The position numbers and the translations under genes were made by a program. Positions 16,674 through 25,268 of a stretch of 48,034 nt of DNA are shown piece after piece. The stretch is taken from the NCBI GenBank assembly GCA_948435375.1, contig CAOJGQ010000006.1:1-48034 (forward strand), written 5' to 3'. Every line of letters begins with the position of its first letter. Position 1 is the stretch's first letter. This DNA is from an uncultured Candidatus Saccharibacteria bacterium (GTDB lineage Bacteria > Patescibacteriota > Saccharimonadia > Saccharimonadales > Saccharimonadaceae). Under the pieces are notes generated by a model. The model did no database searches. It was given only the letters and a program-made list of their open reading frames with translations, and was not told the DNA's origin.

Positions 16674-17378
16674 ATGTTGTTCAATCACAGATGTTTCGAT
16701 CTTTATAATGCGGGCGAAGGTGACTTAGAAAGTCTACCGAAAATGCGTTCACTACTGTCTGGAGTGAACCAGCATTTCTTCGAGCGACGCGGGAATATCG
16801 AAATTATACCAGTACTTGATCGTAATGCCCCGAAGCCGATCAACAACGGTATTAGTGGTATAGTGCTGGCCAAAGCCGGTCATTTCACTTGCCATACTTT
16901 TAGCCAGCGCGACGTTGCTTTCGTAGACTACTTCTCGGCCCGTGATGATCTAATAACGGACGAGGCTGCGAGTGAAATCGAAGCCTTGCTGTCTGAGTTA
17001 TATCCGTCGGCGCGCATTGTGCCTTGCACGGAAAATCTCGGCGACGGCTTTGGCCGCCAGGTGATGATCGAATCGAAAATGTCACTCTGCCCTAAGCGAG
17101 CCTGCGCAATGATTCAGGTCATCATGCGTGAAATTGGTATGCACGAGCTTTCAGCCAGCAAGATGGTATTCGGCGAAGGTTATTATGACATCATTCAACC
17201 GATTACCGAATCGCACATTAGCATTCACCAGATCAAAGATAACACGTTGTATATCGACGTCTTCTCTTGCCGTGACTTTTCCATGGAATCACTAGTTGGC
17301 GTACTCGATCAGTATTTGCCAGGGTATGGCTACCGCAGCATTACGCGCGGTTTTGAATTGACAGACAAGACCTTGTGA
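16674..17378 (+). CDS. Tandem S-adenosylmethionine decarboxylase-like (SpeD) protein
   Basis: A 234-residue protein that looks like two SpeD domains in a row. The second (about residues 127-227) has TESHISIHQIKDN then IDVFSC; by comparison with Thermotoga SpeD, Glu179-Ser180 is the self-cleavage site that yields the pyruvoyl cofactor, His185 the processing histidine and Cys199 the catalytic acid. The first (about 1-120) has the same frame, GISGIVLAKAGHFTCHTF then VDYFSARD, but the Glu-Ser is Ala68-Gly69 and the Cys is Ala89, so it should not cleave. The usual HTWPE segment for AdoMet is absent in the active copy. SpeD homologues in Patescibacteria have been reported to decarboxylate arginine or ornithine instead, so substrate is open. 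No spermidine synthase is near. Monocistronic; stop is TGA. Confidence 0.75.
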   Translation: MLFNHRCFDLYNAGEGDLESLPKMRSLLSGVNQHFFERRGNIEIIPVLDRNAPKPINNGISGIVLAKAGHFTCHTFSQRDVAFVDYFSARDDLITDEAASEIEALLSELYPSARIVPCTENLGDGFGRQVMIESKMSLCPKRACAMIQVIMREIGMHELSASKMVFGEGYYDIIQPITESHISIHQIKDNTLYIDVFSCRDFSMESLVGVLDQYLPGYGYRSITRGFELTDKTL

Positions 17379-17417
17379 GCTGGGCCTATCAGAAACTCAG
17401 TGTCAGGTTTGCAGAAT

Positions 17418-17449
17418 ATCTCTCGACTATTATTGGTCGGGAGATTTTT
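17418..17449 (+). terminator. Terminator of the SpeD-like gene
   Basis: ATCTCTCGAC pairs with GTCGGGAGAT (one T-G pair) around eight bases, then TTTTC. Confidence 0.85.
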
Positions 17450-17556
17450 CTTGCTACAACCAGCCCAAAAGTCGCCGGTGTCTTAAAGGGCTCTCAAAAA
17501 ACCAAGCGACTGTCATTCATAAAATCGCCCCGACTTGCCCAGCCCGATTTTCACTC

Positions 17557-17585
17557 TTTACAACTCAAAAATTATTCGTTATTAT
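17557..17585 (+). promoter_or_regulatory. Promoter of tuf
   Basis: TTTACA, 17 bases, TATTAT, giving a leader of about 60 bases. A nearby TATATAA is an alternative -10. Confidence 0.5.
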
Positions 17586-17596
17586 ATAAGAGTAGA

Positions 17597-17636
17597 GTCG
17601 GAGCTGGTTATTATTAGTGCACCGACAAGATAATAA
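17597..17636 (+). other. Possible H-type pseudoknot in the tuf leader
   Basis: Two complementary pairs interleave: GTCGG (17597-17601) with CCGAC (17622-17626), and TTATTAT (17608-17614) with ATAATAA (17630-17636). The order a-b-a'-b' is a pseudoknot topology ending four bases before the ribosome site AAGGAG. The stems are short and the second is all A-T, so chance is possible. Confidence 0.35.
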
Positions 17637-17651
17637 TTAAAAGGAGAAAGA

Positions 17652-18836
<1,185 letters not shown>

Positions 18837-18848
18837 AGGAGACGAGTG

Positions 18849-18875
18849 AAAAAGATGAGCAAAGCTCATCTTTTT
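18849..18875 (+). terminator. First terminator after tuf
   Basis: AAAAAGATGAGC pairs with GCTCATCTTTTT around AAA, a 12-bp stem with a T run. Confidence 0.88.
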
Positions 18876-18916
18876 CCGAGACGACGCATATTTTTCTGAC
18901 AGCTCTGACGACAAAG

Positions 18917-18945
18917 AAAAGGACTGCCCTAAGGCAGTCCTTTTT
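18917..18945 (+). terminator. Second terminator after tuf
   Basis: AAAAGGACTGCC pairs with GGCAGTCCTTTT around CTAA, followed by one further T before G. Confidence 0.85.
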
Positions 18946-18956
18946 GTTGAACCATC

Positions 18957-18983
18957 AAAAAACTTCCCGATTTGGGAAGTTTT
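18957..18983 (-). terminator. Terminator of the 19011 gene (bidirectional)
   Basis: AAAACTTCCC pairs with GGGAAGTTTT around GATTT. On the minus strand the stem is followed by two further T, making six in a row; it also can act on plus-strand transcripts from tuf. Confidence 0.8.
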
Positions 18984-19010
18984 CCGTGTCTAATACGCTT
19001 ACAGCAATAG

Positions 19011-19628
19011 CTAGTCTTTGTCTATTTCTTTCTGAAGTGCCGCATAGATCGCCTCATCATGTGCGATAAACTGTTCCAGCATATCAAGCTCATCTTCAAG
19101 ATTAAAGACATAAGCCTTGGGACGAAAATTCCCAGCCCGTTTCTTCCATTTTGGTTTGAAGGCATTACTGGCGTTGTATAGCTTTTGGTGAGAGGCATAT
19201 CTGCAATATCTCATTTCGCCCTCTTCGTGCCCGATATCCAAATGATTACCAATGCGCTCTGCGCGAGTCGTTAGCTCCTCTAGCAGAGCCTTGATGTTCT
19301 CACTCTCCGCTTGATCCTCTGTTTGACCCTTCATCATCGAATCACCCGTCAAACCCACATCCGGTTTCAAACAACGCACTGCCAAATCCAGCGTTAATGC
19401 CGCGTTCAAAATCGCATTTACGCTATCAGCCGCCAGATTGGTTCCGTGCTCATCTCTCGACAGATAAAACTCCTCACGCCCCGGATTATAATACAGCTCT
19501 ACACCAAATCTCTTTGCGGTATAAATCAAGGCCGTCGTGGCGTCAAGCCGCGGATCATTCGGCTCCCAGGCTGGACCCTCAGCAGTCAGCACTTCCCGTA
19601 CATCATCTTCATTCTTCAATGCTATCAT
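19011..19628 (-). CDS. Orphan acidic cytosolic protein
   Basis: A 205-residue protein without signal peptide or membrane segment and with no family that I recognise. The first half is a mixed alpha/beta region (TTALIYTAKRFGVELYYNPG, then FYLSRDEHGTNLAADSVN); the second half is helical and acidic except for a basic patch FKPKWKKRAGNFRPK. AAAAAGGAGGG lies nine bases before the start. It is the second gene of a transcript that begins at 20001-20029 and passes through the 65-codon gene at 19762-19959 and a strong hairpin between them, so its level may depend on read-through of that hairpin. Confidence 0.6.
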   Translation of the reverse strand: MIALKNEDDVREVLTAEGPAWEPNDPRLDATTALIYTAKRFGVELYYNPGREEFYLSRDEHGTNLAADSVNAILNAALTLDLAVRCLKPDVGLTGDSMMKGQTEDQAESENIKALLEELTTRAERIGNHLDIGHEEGEMRYCRYASHQKLYNASNAFKPKWKKRAGNFRPKAYVFNLEDELDMLEQFIAHDEAIYAALQKEIDKD

Positions 19629-19731
19629 CTCGCACCCTCCTTTTTGAATAGTCCAAAACCACCTCTCTCGAGCCAGTCTTGGTCCTATCCAAAAATTTTC
19701 CGCTACTCTACTAAAGAGCTAAGATTGAACC

Positions 19732-19755
19732 GCCTGGCCTTTATCAAGGCCAGGC
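19732..19755 (-). other. Strong intercistronic hairpin
   Basis: GCCTGGCCTT pairs perfectly with AAGGCCAGGC (10 bp, 4-nt loop) seven bases after the stop of the small gene. No T run follows on either strand, so it looks like a processing or stability element, or a weak attenuator, rather than an intrinsic terminator. Confidence 0.6.
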
Positions 19756-19761
19756 TCTAAG

Positions 19762-19959
19762 TTACTTAGATGGAAGCAAAGTGGCTGCTAGCAGCACCGA
19801 CTGAATTGTCCGATGACGGCAATACCTGCTCAGCCACTCCTGCGCCGATATTGATGGTAAACCATCATAACCAACTGGCTGAACGCTCGCTAAGGCCGTA
19901 TCTTCATGCGACAATAGCAAGTTTTTCGCTCCATCCATATTCTTGTCGCCGTTTTCCAC
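19762..19959 (-). CDS. Small orphan protein, GTG start
   Basis: A 65-residue polar protein of unknown family. The start is the GTG at 19959, eight bases after a GAAAGGGGG ribosome site that is shared in form with the SpeD-like and lipoprotein orphans; the alternative ATG at residue 8 has no such site. Its promoter (20001-20029) places the start codon about 35 bases into the mRNA, after a 7-bp hairpin (19977-19994). A 10-bp hairpin follows its stop and then the 205-residue orphan. It could be a leader peptide controlling that gene or a small protein in its own right. Confidence 0.55.
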   Translation of the reverse strand: MENGDKNMDGAKNLLLSHEDTALASVQPVGYDGLPSISAQEWLSRYCRHRTIQSVLLAATLLPSK

Positions 19960-20000
19960 GCGACATACCCCCTTTCGTAGACCAAAAGGCCTACACTACC

Positions 20001-20029
20001 ATTGTATCACACCATAACCATTTTGTCAA
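20001..20029 (-). promoter_or_regulatory. Orphan-class promoter of the 19959 gene
   Basis: On the minus strand TTGACA (20029-20024), 17 bases, TACAAT (20006-20001) preceded by TGTGA. Its -35 lies only eight bases from the divergent -35 of rpsJ. Confidence 0.8.
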
Positions 20030-20037
20030 GAGTTTTG

Positions 20038-20066
20038 TTGACTTTTTAGGATCTTAGTGCTAAAAT
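20038..20066 (+). promoter_or_regulatory. Promoter of rpsJ
   Basis: TTGACT, 17 bases, TAAAAT preceded by AGTGC. Same geometry as the orphan-class promoters. The two divergent promoters are back to back. Confidence 0.75.
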
Positions 20067-20088
20067 TACCGTATTAGCGTTAAAAATC

Positions 20089-20140
20089 GCCCTAAAAACT
20101 CATCGACGACCCGTCTAGAGGTCATCTGAAGTTATAGGGC
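20089..20140 (+). promoter_or_regulatory. Structured rpsJ leader
   Basis: GCCCTA (20089-20094) pairs with TAGGGC (20135-20140) and encloses a second stem GACGACC/GGTCATC (20105-20126, one mismatch). The structure ends a few bases before AAGAAAGGA. S10 leaders are targets of ribosomal-protein feedback in some bacteria; whether this one is cannot be read here. Confidence 0.4.
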
Positions 20141-20153
20141 AAGAAAGGAAAAT

Positions 20154-20480
20154 ATGACTGAAGCCAAAAAAGATGAAGGCTTAAAGATTCGTATCCGCCT
20201 CAAGGCCTACGACCACCGTATTATCGACCAGAGCGCCAAGCAGATCGTCGATACTGCAATTCGCACCGGCGCTACCGTCTCTGGCCCTGTGCCGCTGCCG
20301 ACTAAGCGCAGCACTTTCACCGTCGTGAAGTCGCCACACGTCTACAAAACCGGTGGTGAGGCTTTCGAAATGAAGGTCCACAAGCGCCTCATCGTCATCT
20401 CGAACGCTACTCCGAAGACGATTGATTCGCTCCAGAACCTCGCCCTCCCGGCCGGCGTTGACGCAGAAATCAAGATGTAA
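20154..20480 (+). CDS. rpsJ: Ribosomal protein S10
   Basis: A 108-residue S10 (the family is about 102). The conserved core is visible as [19 protein letters not shown], then [15 protein letters not shown] and [11 protein letters not shown]10 sits in the 30S head and is also NusE in antitermination. In most bacteria rpsJ opens the S10 operon, often just after tuf. Here it is followed immediately by a terminator and then a minus-strand orphan, so it stands alone, and two minus-strand orphans separate it from tuf. AAAGGA precedes the ATG. Confidence 0.97.
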   Translation: MTEAKKDEGLKIRIRLKAYDHRIIDQSAKQIVDTAIRTGATVSGPVPLPTKRSTFTVVKSPHVYKTGGEAFEMKVHKRLIVISNATPKTIDSLQNLALPAGVDAEIKM

Positions 20481-20497
20481 AATCCAAGCATCTCAGC

Positions 20498-20531
20498 AAA
20501 AATGGTGCGCGTTTATCGTGCACCATTTTTT
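20498..20531 (+). terminator. Terminator of rpsJ (usable in both directions)
   Basis: AAAAATGGTGC pairs with GCACCATTTTT (11 bp), and a T run follows on both strands. It also ends the convergent minus-strand orphan. Confidence 0.9.
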
Positions 20532-20551
20532 CATCGGGATGGTCAACAAAA

Positions 20552-21313
20552 TTATTTAGTCAGAAACCTAGCAGTATTTAATAATCGCTTGCTACTAAAC
20601 AAGCGTGCATATCTCGGATCATCTTCGGCTTTAGAATAGCAATACAGAGCATAAGCACCGTCCGCTATATTCCTCGTCCCTTCGCAAAACGCACGTACTT
20701 CAACACCAAAGGCATCAGATGTACGCTCCAATACATTGAAAGACGTGCGGATGCTTGAAGAATTAGTGCCTGGGAAAGTCTGAAAGTCAATGTTCAAGCT
20801 GCTTTCTTCAAGGAAACACTGCTCTTCGCAGGAAAGCTGTAGATCAGTCTCCGCCACGAAGGTGTACTTCAGCCAACGCATATCCGAAGGATTAGGGCTC
20901 TCGTCGCATGCCAAAATCGTGGCCCGCTCTCCTGCTTGCACTTCGAGAGGAAAATATACCTGTACCTGCTCAAGACCACGGCCTTCTTGTTGCGTAATGC
21001 TAAGCGGAATACTGATTTCGTACTCCCGACCTGCTTGCCAGGTTTCTGCTGCCATGTTAATATCCTGGAATGACTCGAGGAAATTAGCAAATTCCGGACT
21101 CTGCCTATCGGCTATTTCCTGCAGCTCCATGCCCACAATATCGGACGAATCTCTCGCAAGTAGTATGTAGCCAGACAGACTATGTCCTATCTTGATGATT
21201 GGCGCCGCCACAGAAAACATTGCACTTCGACTAGCGGCCAATATATCAACTATCAGTACCGCCAACACAAGCAGCACCGCCTTTACCATTTCTATCCGCC
21301 TCAACTTTTTCAT
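20552..21313 (-). CDS. Orphan exported, membrane-anchored protein
   Basis: A 253-residue protein with a basic N terminus (MKKLRRIEMVK) and a hydrophobic helix (about residues 10-27) that acts as an uncleaved anchor or signal; the rest is extracytoplasmic. It carries five cysteines, among them a close pair in SCEEQC. Beta-strand-rich segments (YEISIPLSITQQ, VQVYFPLEVQAGERATIL) suggest an Ig-like or beta-sandwich domain, but no family is recognised. It has a long structured leader and an orphan-class promoter almost identical to that of the 11508 gene, and AAAAGGAGG before the ATG. Confidence 0.65.
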   Translation of the reverse strand: MKKLRRIEMVKAVLLVLAVLIVDILAASRSAMFSVAAPIIKIGHSLSGYILLARDSSDIVGMELQEIADRQSPEFANFLESFQDINMAAETWQAGREYEISIPLSITQQEGRGLEQVQVYFPLEVQAGERATILACDESPNPSDMRWLKYTFVAETDLQLSCEEQCFLEESSLNIDFQTFPGTNSSSIRTSFNVLERTSDAFGVEVRAFCEGTRNIADGAYALYCYSKAEDDPRYARLFSSKRLLNTARFLTK

Positions 21314-21342
21314 TTTTTCTCCTCCTTTTCTGACAGATAAAA

Positions 21343-21410
21343 TGAGGTGAAATAACTAATTTCGGCTATCACGCTAAAAATTAAGTTGCCTAAGTCATTA
21401 TTCCACCCCA
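21343..21410 (-). promoter_or_regulatory. Long structured leader of the 20552 gene
   Basis: TTATTCCACCCCA (21398-21410) and TGAGGTGAAATAA (21343-21355) form a continuous 13-bp stem (two wobble pairs) in the RNA, enclosing 42 bases with a further inner stem. It ends about 20 bases before the ribosome site. It could be a riboswitch-like or protein-binding leader. Confidence 0.5.
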
Positions 21411-21428
21411 CAAGATGCTTACACTCTC

Positions 21429-21457
21429 ATTATAGCACACATTATCAAAAAAGTCAA
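21429..21457 (-). promoter_or_regulatory. Orphan-class promoter of the 20552 gene
   Basis: On the minus strand TTGACT, 17 bases, TATAAT preceded by TGTGC. Confidence 0.82.
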
Positions 21458-21543
21458 TACATTTTACGTCTTTTACCCAATAATTACAATAAAAAGCACT
21501 TCACCCACTTGCTCACTTGTACTTCATTCGGTCTGAAAATAAT

Positions 21544-21553
21544 GTGCTATAAT
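21544..21553 (+). promoter_or_regulatory. Extended -10 promoter of the leaderless Mur-ligase gene
   Basis: GTGCTATAAT is followed by AAAGCC and the ATG at 21560. Confidence 0.75.
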
Positions 21554-21559
21554 AAAGCC

Positions 21560-22831
21560 ATGACTCTAGTTATGCGGTTAAAAAAGCGCTTTTATTTCGT
21601 TGCGGCGGGATATTTCCGTTTTTTTGCTGGCTTTGCGCTCCGTCGCTGGCATCCGCGCGTGGTTGCAATTACTGGCTCAGCCGGCAAGACGACTATGCTC
21701 CATCTGGTCGAGTTTGAGCTGGGCGAGCGTGCGCATTATTCCCACGATGCTAACTCGGCCTTTGGTATTGCGTTTGACTTGCTCGGCATGCAAGGCATTC
21801 GCGGCTCGAAGTTGCGCTGGCTGCGCCTGATTTTTGAAGCGCCGATTAAGGCCTTATTTTATCGTCGCCAGGGGGAATTTTATGTGGTCGAGATTGACGG
21901 TGAACGTCCGCATGAAACTGAGTTTTTGGCTAAATGGCTGCGTCCGGAGCTGACACTTTGGGTTTCGCTTGGCCGCTCGCATGCTGTGCAGTTTGAGCGT
22001 GAGGTCGCGGCAGGGAAGTTTGCCAATATTGACGCTGCGATTGCACACGAGTTTTCAACTCTGCCAAAATATACTAAAGAATATGTTTACATCGACGGCG
22101 ATAACCAGCTGATGCGAGACACTTGCGCAAACATTGAGGCTAAAGTGGTGGAATTTCATAAAAATGATCTTGAGCGTTATAACGTCTATCCAACTCGCAC
22201 TGATTTTGTCTTTCCTACCGCTTCTTTTCACTTCGCTCAGCCTCAGCCGAAGGACCTCGCGATTCAACTTCTTATGCTCGAAAAGCTAGTCAAATATCTT
22301 GAATTACCGCTCAAAACCGACCTTTCAAACATGCCCGTGCCGCCTGGGCGCAGTTCTTATTTTGCTGGCAAAAATGGCCTGAAACTGATCGATAGCAGCT
22401 ATAATGCTCATCTGATTAGTGTAGCGAGTATTCTTGAAATGGTGCAGAATCTGCACGCCGGGCATAAATGGCTGGTGATTGGCGATATCGTCGACCAGGG
22501 CTCGCTAGAAGGCGAAGAACATCAAAAACTGGCCGAAATGATTGCCGCCACGCATCCCGAAATGGTCATCCTGGTTGGTCGCCGTACGAAGGAATATACC
22601 GCGCCGCGCCTCAAAGAGCTCGGCGTTACCGTCCGTACTACGCTCGATCCGCATAAAGCCCTAAAATTTATTGAAGAAAACACTACTGGTGACGAAACTA
22701 TCATCTTTAAGGGTAGTCAATATCTAGAATGGATTATCGAGCAGCTATTAGAAAATCCGGCCGACGCCGAGAAACTGCCACGCCGCGAAAAAGCCGCCGT
22801 GCGCCGGCGCGAGAAATGGGGGCTTAACTAA
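21560..22831 (+). CDS. Mur-ligase-family protein (MurF-like)
   Basis: A 423-residue ATP-dependent ligase of the Mur superfamily. An N-terminal hydrophobic segment (about residues 10-27) precedes the P-loop GSAGKTT; the central domain has the acidic residue in VVEIDGERPHET and the HAVQFE segment; the C-terminal domain has PPGRSSYF, DSSYNAHLISV and IGDIVDQG, matching the MurF pattern where Asn binds adenine. Such enzymes add amino acids or peptides to peptidoglycan precursors. The next genes (hydrolase, PLP enzyme, two FemX) support an envelope role. The start is set by the leaderless promoter; the frame from 21386 would run through it. The stop overlaps the next start as TAATG. Confidence 0.85.
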   Translation: MTLVMRLKKRFYFVAAGYFRFFAGFALRRWHPRVVAITGSAGKTTMLHLVEFELGERAHYSHDANSAFGIAFDLLGMQGIRGSKLRWLRLIFEAPIKALFYRRQGEFYVVEIDGERPHETEFLAKWLRPELTLWVSLGRSHAVQFEREVAAGKFANIDAAIAHEFSTLPKYTKEYVYIDGDNQLMRDTCANIEAKVVEFHKNDLERYNVYPTRTDFVFPTASFHFAQPQPKDLAIQLLMLEKLVKYLELPLKTDLSNMPVPPGRSSYFAGKNGLKLIDSSYNAHLISVASILEMVQNLHAGHKWLVIGDIVDQGSLEGEEHQKLAEMIAATHPEMVILVGRRTKEYTAPRLKELGVTVRTTLDPHKALKFIEENTTGDETIIFKGSQYLEWIIEQLLENPADAEKLPRREKAAVRRREKWGLN

Positions 22832-24144
22832 TGGTTAACACAAAGAAAGCTGCGCCCTCCTCCGAGTCAGTGAAATCTGCAAAAACTGCTCAATCCACTA
22901 AAAATCCGCGTACCTTGAAAGCTCAGCAGCCCATTAAGGGGCAAAAACTCTACATCATCCACGGCTGGACCTATACAACGGCACCCTGGACCCAAACTAT
23001 TGCTGAATTAGAGCGCCAAGGTCTCGAAGTTGAAATGATTAATGTCCCAGGTTTGACGGCTCCTTCGAAAAAAGTCTGGACAATTGAAGATTATGTCCAT
23101 TTTGCTGATCGTAAAATTCCAAAAGGCGCTATTGCGCTCGGTCACAGTAATGGTGGTCGTATTCTGCTAAATTTGCTGAGCAAAAAGCCAGACAAGCTTA
23201 AGCAACTTATTTTGCTTGATAGTGCTGGAGTTTATGAAAGCGATACGAAACGCGATGTCGCGCGTAGTATATCGAAAAAGCTCGGCTTTTTGAAAAAGAT
23301 CCCTGGTTTGGCACGGATTTGGCACAAGTTGACTGGCGCTAGCGATTATGCTCGTGCTCCAGAAAATATGAAAAAAACTCTTTCCAACATGCTTGACTCG
23401 GACAAAAAACTCGATCTTAGTAAAGTTAACGTACCGACTTCAATTCTTTGGGGTGCAGCCGACAGTGTGACGCCGCCTCACCAAGCCGAAATTATGCATC
23501 AAGAAATTAGAAATAGCAGCTTGCAGATTTACCCAGGCTGGACCCATGCACCTTATCTTTCGCATCCTGGAGAATTAGCCAAAGCTATTCTCGAAGCTAT
23601 CAAACATCCGCCTGAAGCCGAGCCAACTATTAACGATACCACCAAAAATTCCGCTGCCCTCGCTCTTAAAAAAGCTCCCGAACCTGTCTTGAAGGCCAAA
23701 GGTTCTGGTAGCGCCGTGGTGGCAGATGTGCCGACTAAGCTCGTGCTAAAAAAAGGCGAAAAAATTACTGAAGGTATGATAGCGACCGACGCTGAAGGTG
23801 CTGCCGTGCGTTACGATAAAAATCTTGAGCAGAAACCACAGGTTGTTACGAATGTTCAAGCTCAGTCCGCTTCGCAAGTACTGAAAAAGAGTCAAACCGA
23901 GAAGGAGCCGCCGAAACTCGCCAAAGCCATGCATAGCGCTCGCGATGCCAAGGAAAACGGTACTGGTATTCTCGAAGAACTTTCCGAAGGATTGAAAAAA
24001 CCAGTTGAATTTGTCGCTACTGAAGTGGAAATTGCGACCAATTCTGGCGCTGATGCGGCCAAGAAGCGCGCCATTACGTCCGCCCAGGTGCCAAAAGTCA
24101 GTAAAATCGAACGAGTCAAACGTAAAGTAAAGGGGAAGAAATAA
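22831..24144 (+). CDS. Alpha/beta hydrolase with a long Lys/Ala-rich tail
   Basis: A 437-residue protein. Residues about 36-258 form an alpha/beta hydrolase: oxyanion region IIHGWTYTT, nucleophile elbow GHSNGGR (Ser), acid in LWGAADSVTPP (Asp) and the catalytic His in GWTHAPYLSH. The remaining 180 residues are low-complexity, rich in Lys, Ala, Glu and Pro, without a recognised domain; the first 35 residues are similar. The tail could bind anionic polymers of the envelope or nucleic acid. Both ends of the gene are TAATG overlaps, so it is translationally coupled to the Mur ligase before and the PLP enzyme after it. Substrate unknown. Confidence 0.85.
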   Translation: MVNTKKAAPSSESVKSAKTAQSTKNPRTLKAQQPIKGQKLYIIHGWTYTTAPWTQTIAELERQGLEVEMINVPGLTAPSKKVWTIEDYVHFADRKIPKGAIALGHSNGGRILLNLLSKKPDKLKQLILLDSAGVYESDTKRDVARSISKKLGFLKKIPGLARIWHKLTGASDYARAPENMKKTLSNMLDSDKKLDLSKVNVPTSILWGAADSVTPPHQAEIMHQEIRNSSLQIYPGWTHAPYLSHPGELAKAILEAIKHPPEAEPTINDTTKNSAALALKKAPEPVLKAKGSGSAVVADVPTKLVLKKGEKITEGMIATDAEGAAVRYDKNLEQKPQVVTNVQAQSASQVLKKSQTEKEPPKLAKAMHSARDAKENGTGILEELSEGLKKPVEFVATEVEIATNSGADAAKKRAITSAQVPKVSKIERVKRKVKGKK

Positions 24145-25268
24145 TGGTTTTTCTAGGACAAGCTTCAAATTATCGTCTCGGGCGCGCCTTTAAGCAACTA
24201 TTTATTCGTGGCCGTGCGAAAGATAGTGTCAATCTCCGGGTCATGTTGGCGGAAAAATATCATGTTGAGCCGCCTAAAACTGGCGAAAAAGCCGACCGCG
24301 TGGCGCTTTATCATACTGGTCGTTCGGCTCTGGCAGCTGCGCTGGTTGCTACAGCGCCCAAAGGCAGCAAAGTTATTATCCCAGGGCTGACCTGTATCGC
24401 GGTAGTGCGCGCGGTGCGAGCGGCAGGCTGCGAACCAGTTTTCGTCGATATTGAACAAGAAACATTCCAGTATGATCTCGATGCATTGACAAAAAAGCTG
24501 GAAAACACGACTGATATTAGTACTATTATTGTTCAGAATACTTTAGGTATTACTATTGACATGACGGCGGTAGAAAAACTCGCCAAAAAGCATAAAATTA
24601 ACGTTGTAGAAGATTTGGCGCACTGCGCTGGGCGATTTTACCCCGACGGCCGCGAGGTAGGAACAGTGGGGGTCGCGGCGGCGCTCTCCTTTGGCAAAGG
24701 TAAAGCGGTTGATACAATTTCGGGTGGAGCTTTGGTGCTCCGCAGCGCCAAATTCCCCATGGCAAATCAACCGCTTCACCTTCCTAGAAAAGGCGACCGC
24801 CGCCGCGACCGCTGGTATCCTCTGCTGGGCGCCATGATGCGCCAAGGCTACCGTATGTGCATCGGCAAATTCGTCACCGGCGCCTTTCGTTGGTTCCGTT
24901 GGATTCAGCCTTCAGCTGACGCTGAGCTTAACCTTGATGTAAAATTGACTAATTGGCAGGCCAAATCTGCTCTGAAACAGCTTAGCAAACTTCCTCAAAC
25001 TCCTTTGCGTGAGCCAGTTTTGGTTCGTCAGCGCGAAAAAGTCCTCGAAGAGCTCTATCAGGCTGGCTATAAACTCGATGAGATTTGGTATGACACGCCA
25101 GTCTCACCCGAGCGTTATAAAAAAGAAGCTAATTTTCCCGCCAAAGAGTGCCCAAATACTGTCAAAGTTGCCAAAATGATGGTTAATTTACCAACTTGGT
25201 ATGACGCTGAAAAACTCGAACGCGCGCGCGAAATCCTCGCTTGGTATGAGGTTAAACATGACAAGTAA
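24144..25268 (+). CDS. DegT/DnrJ/EryC1-family PLP enzyme
   Basis: A 374-residue fold-type I PLP protein of the sugar aminotransferase (DegT) group. Signs are HTGRSALAAALVA near the N terminus, VIIPGLTCIAVVRAVRAAGCEPVFVDI, VVEDLAHCAG (Asp binding the PLP nitrogen) and SFGKGKAVDTISGGALV, where the Lys in GKGK is the expected Schiff-base residue. Typical members transaminate nucleotide-linked keto sugars for surface glycans. It overlaps the hydrolase (TAATG) and the following FemX gene (11 bases), which ties it to envelope biosynthesis. The precise sugar is not readable. Confidence 0.85.
   Translation: MVFLGQASNYRLGRAFKQLFIRGRAKDSVNLRVMLAEKYHVEPPKTGEKADRVALYHTGRSALAAALVATAPKGSKVIIPGLTCIAVVRAVRAAGCEPVFVDIEQETFQYDLDALTKKLENTTDISTIIVQNTLGITIDMTAVEKLAKKHKINVVEDLAHCAGRFYPDGREVGTVGVAAALSFGKGKAVDTISGGALVLRSAKFPMANQPLHLPRKGDRRRDRWYPLLGAMMRQGYRMCIGKFVTGAFRWFRWIQPSADAELNLDVKLTNWQAKSALKQLSKLPQTPLREPVLVRQREKVLEELYQAGYKLDEIWYDTPVSPERYKKEANFPAKECPNTVKVAKMMVNLPTWYDAEKLERAREILAWYEVKHDK

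Noticed and set aside
15701-17378. UGA recoding as in Gracilibacteria/Absconditabacteria
   Set aside because: TGA ends the DUF3850 and SpeD-like genes at sensible places, and no long frame needs UGA as a sense codon.
17375-17617. Open frame of 80 codons between the SpeD-like gene and tuf
   Set aside because: It spans the terminator at 17418 and the tuf promoter and has no ribosome site; the composition is not protein-like.
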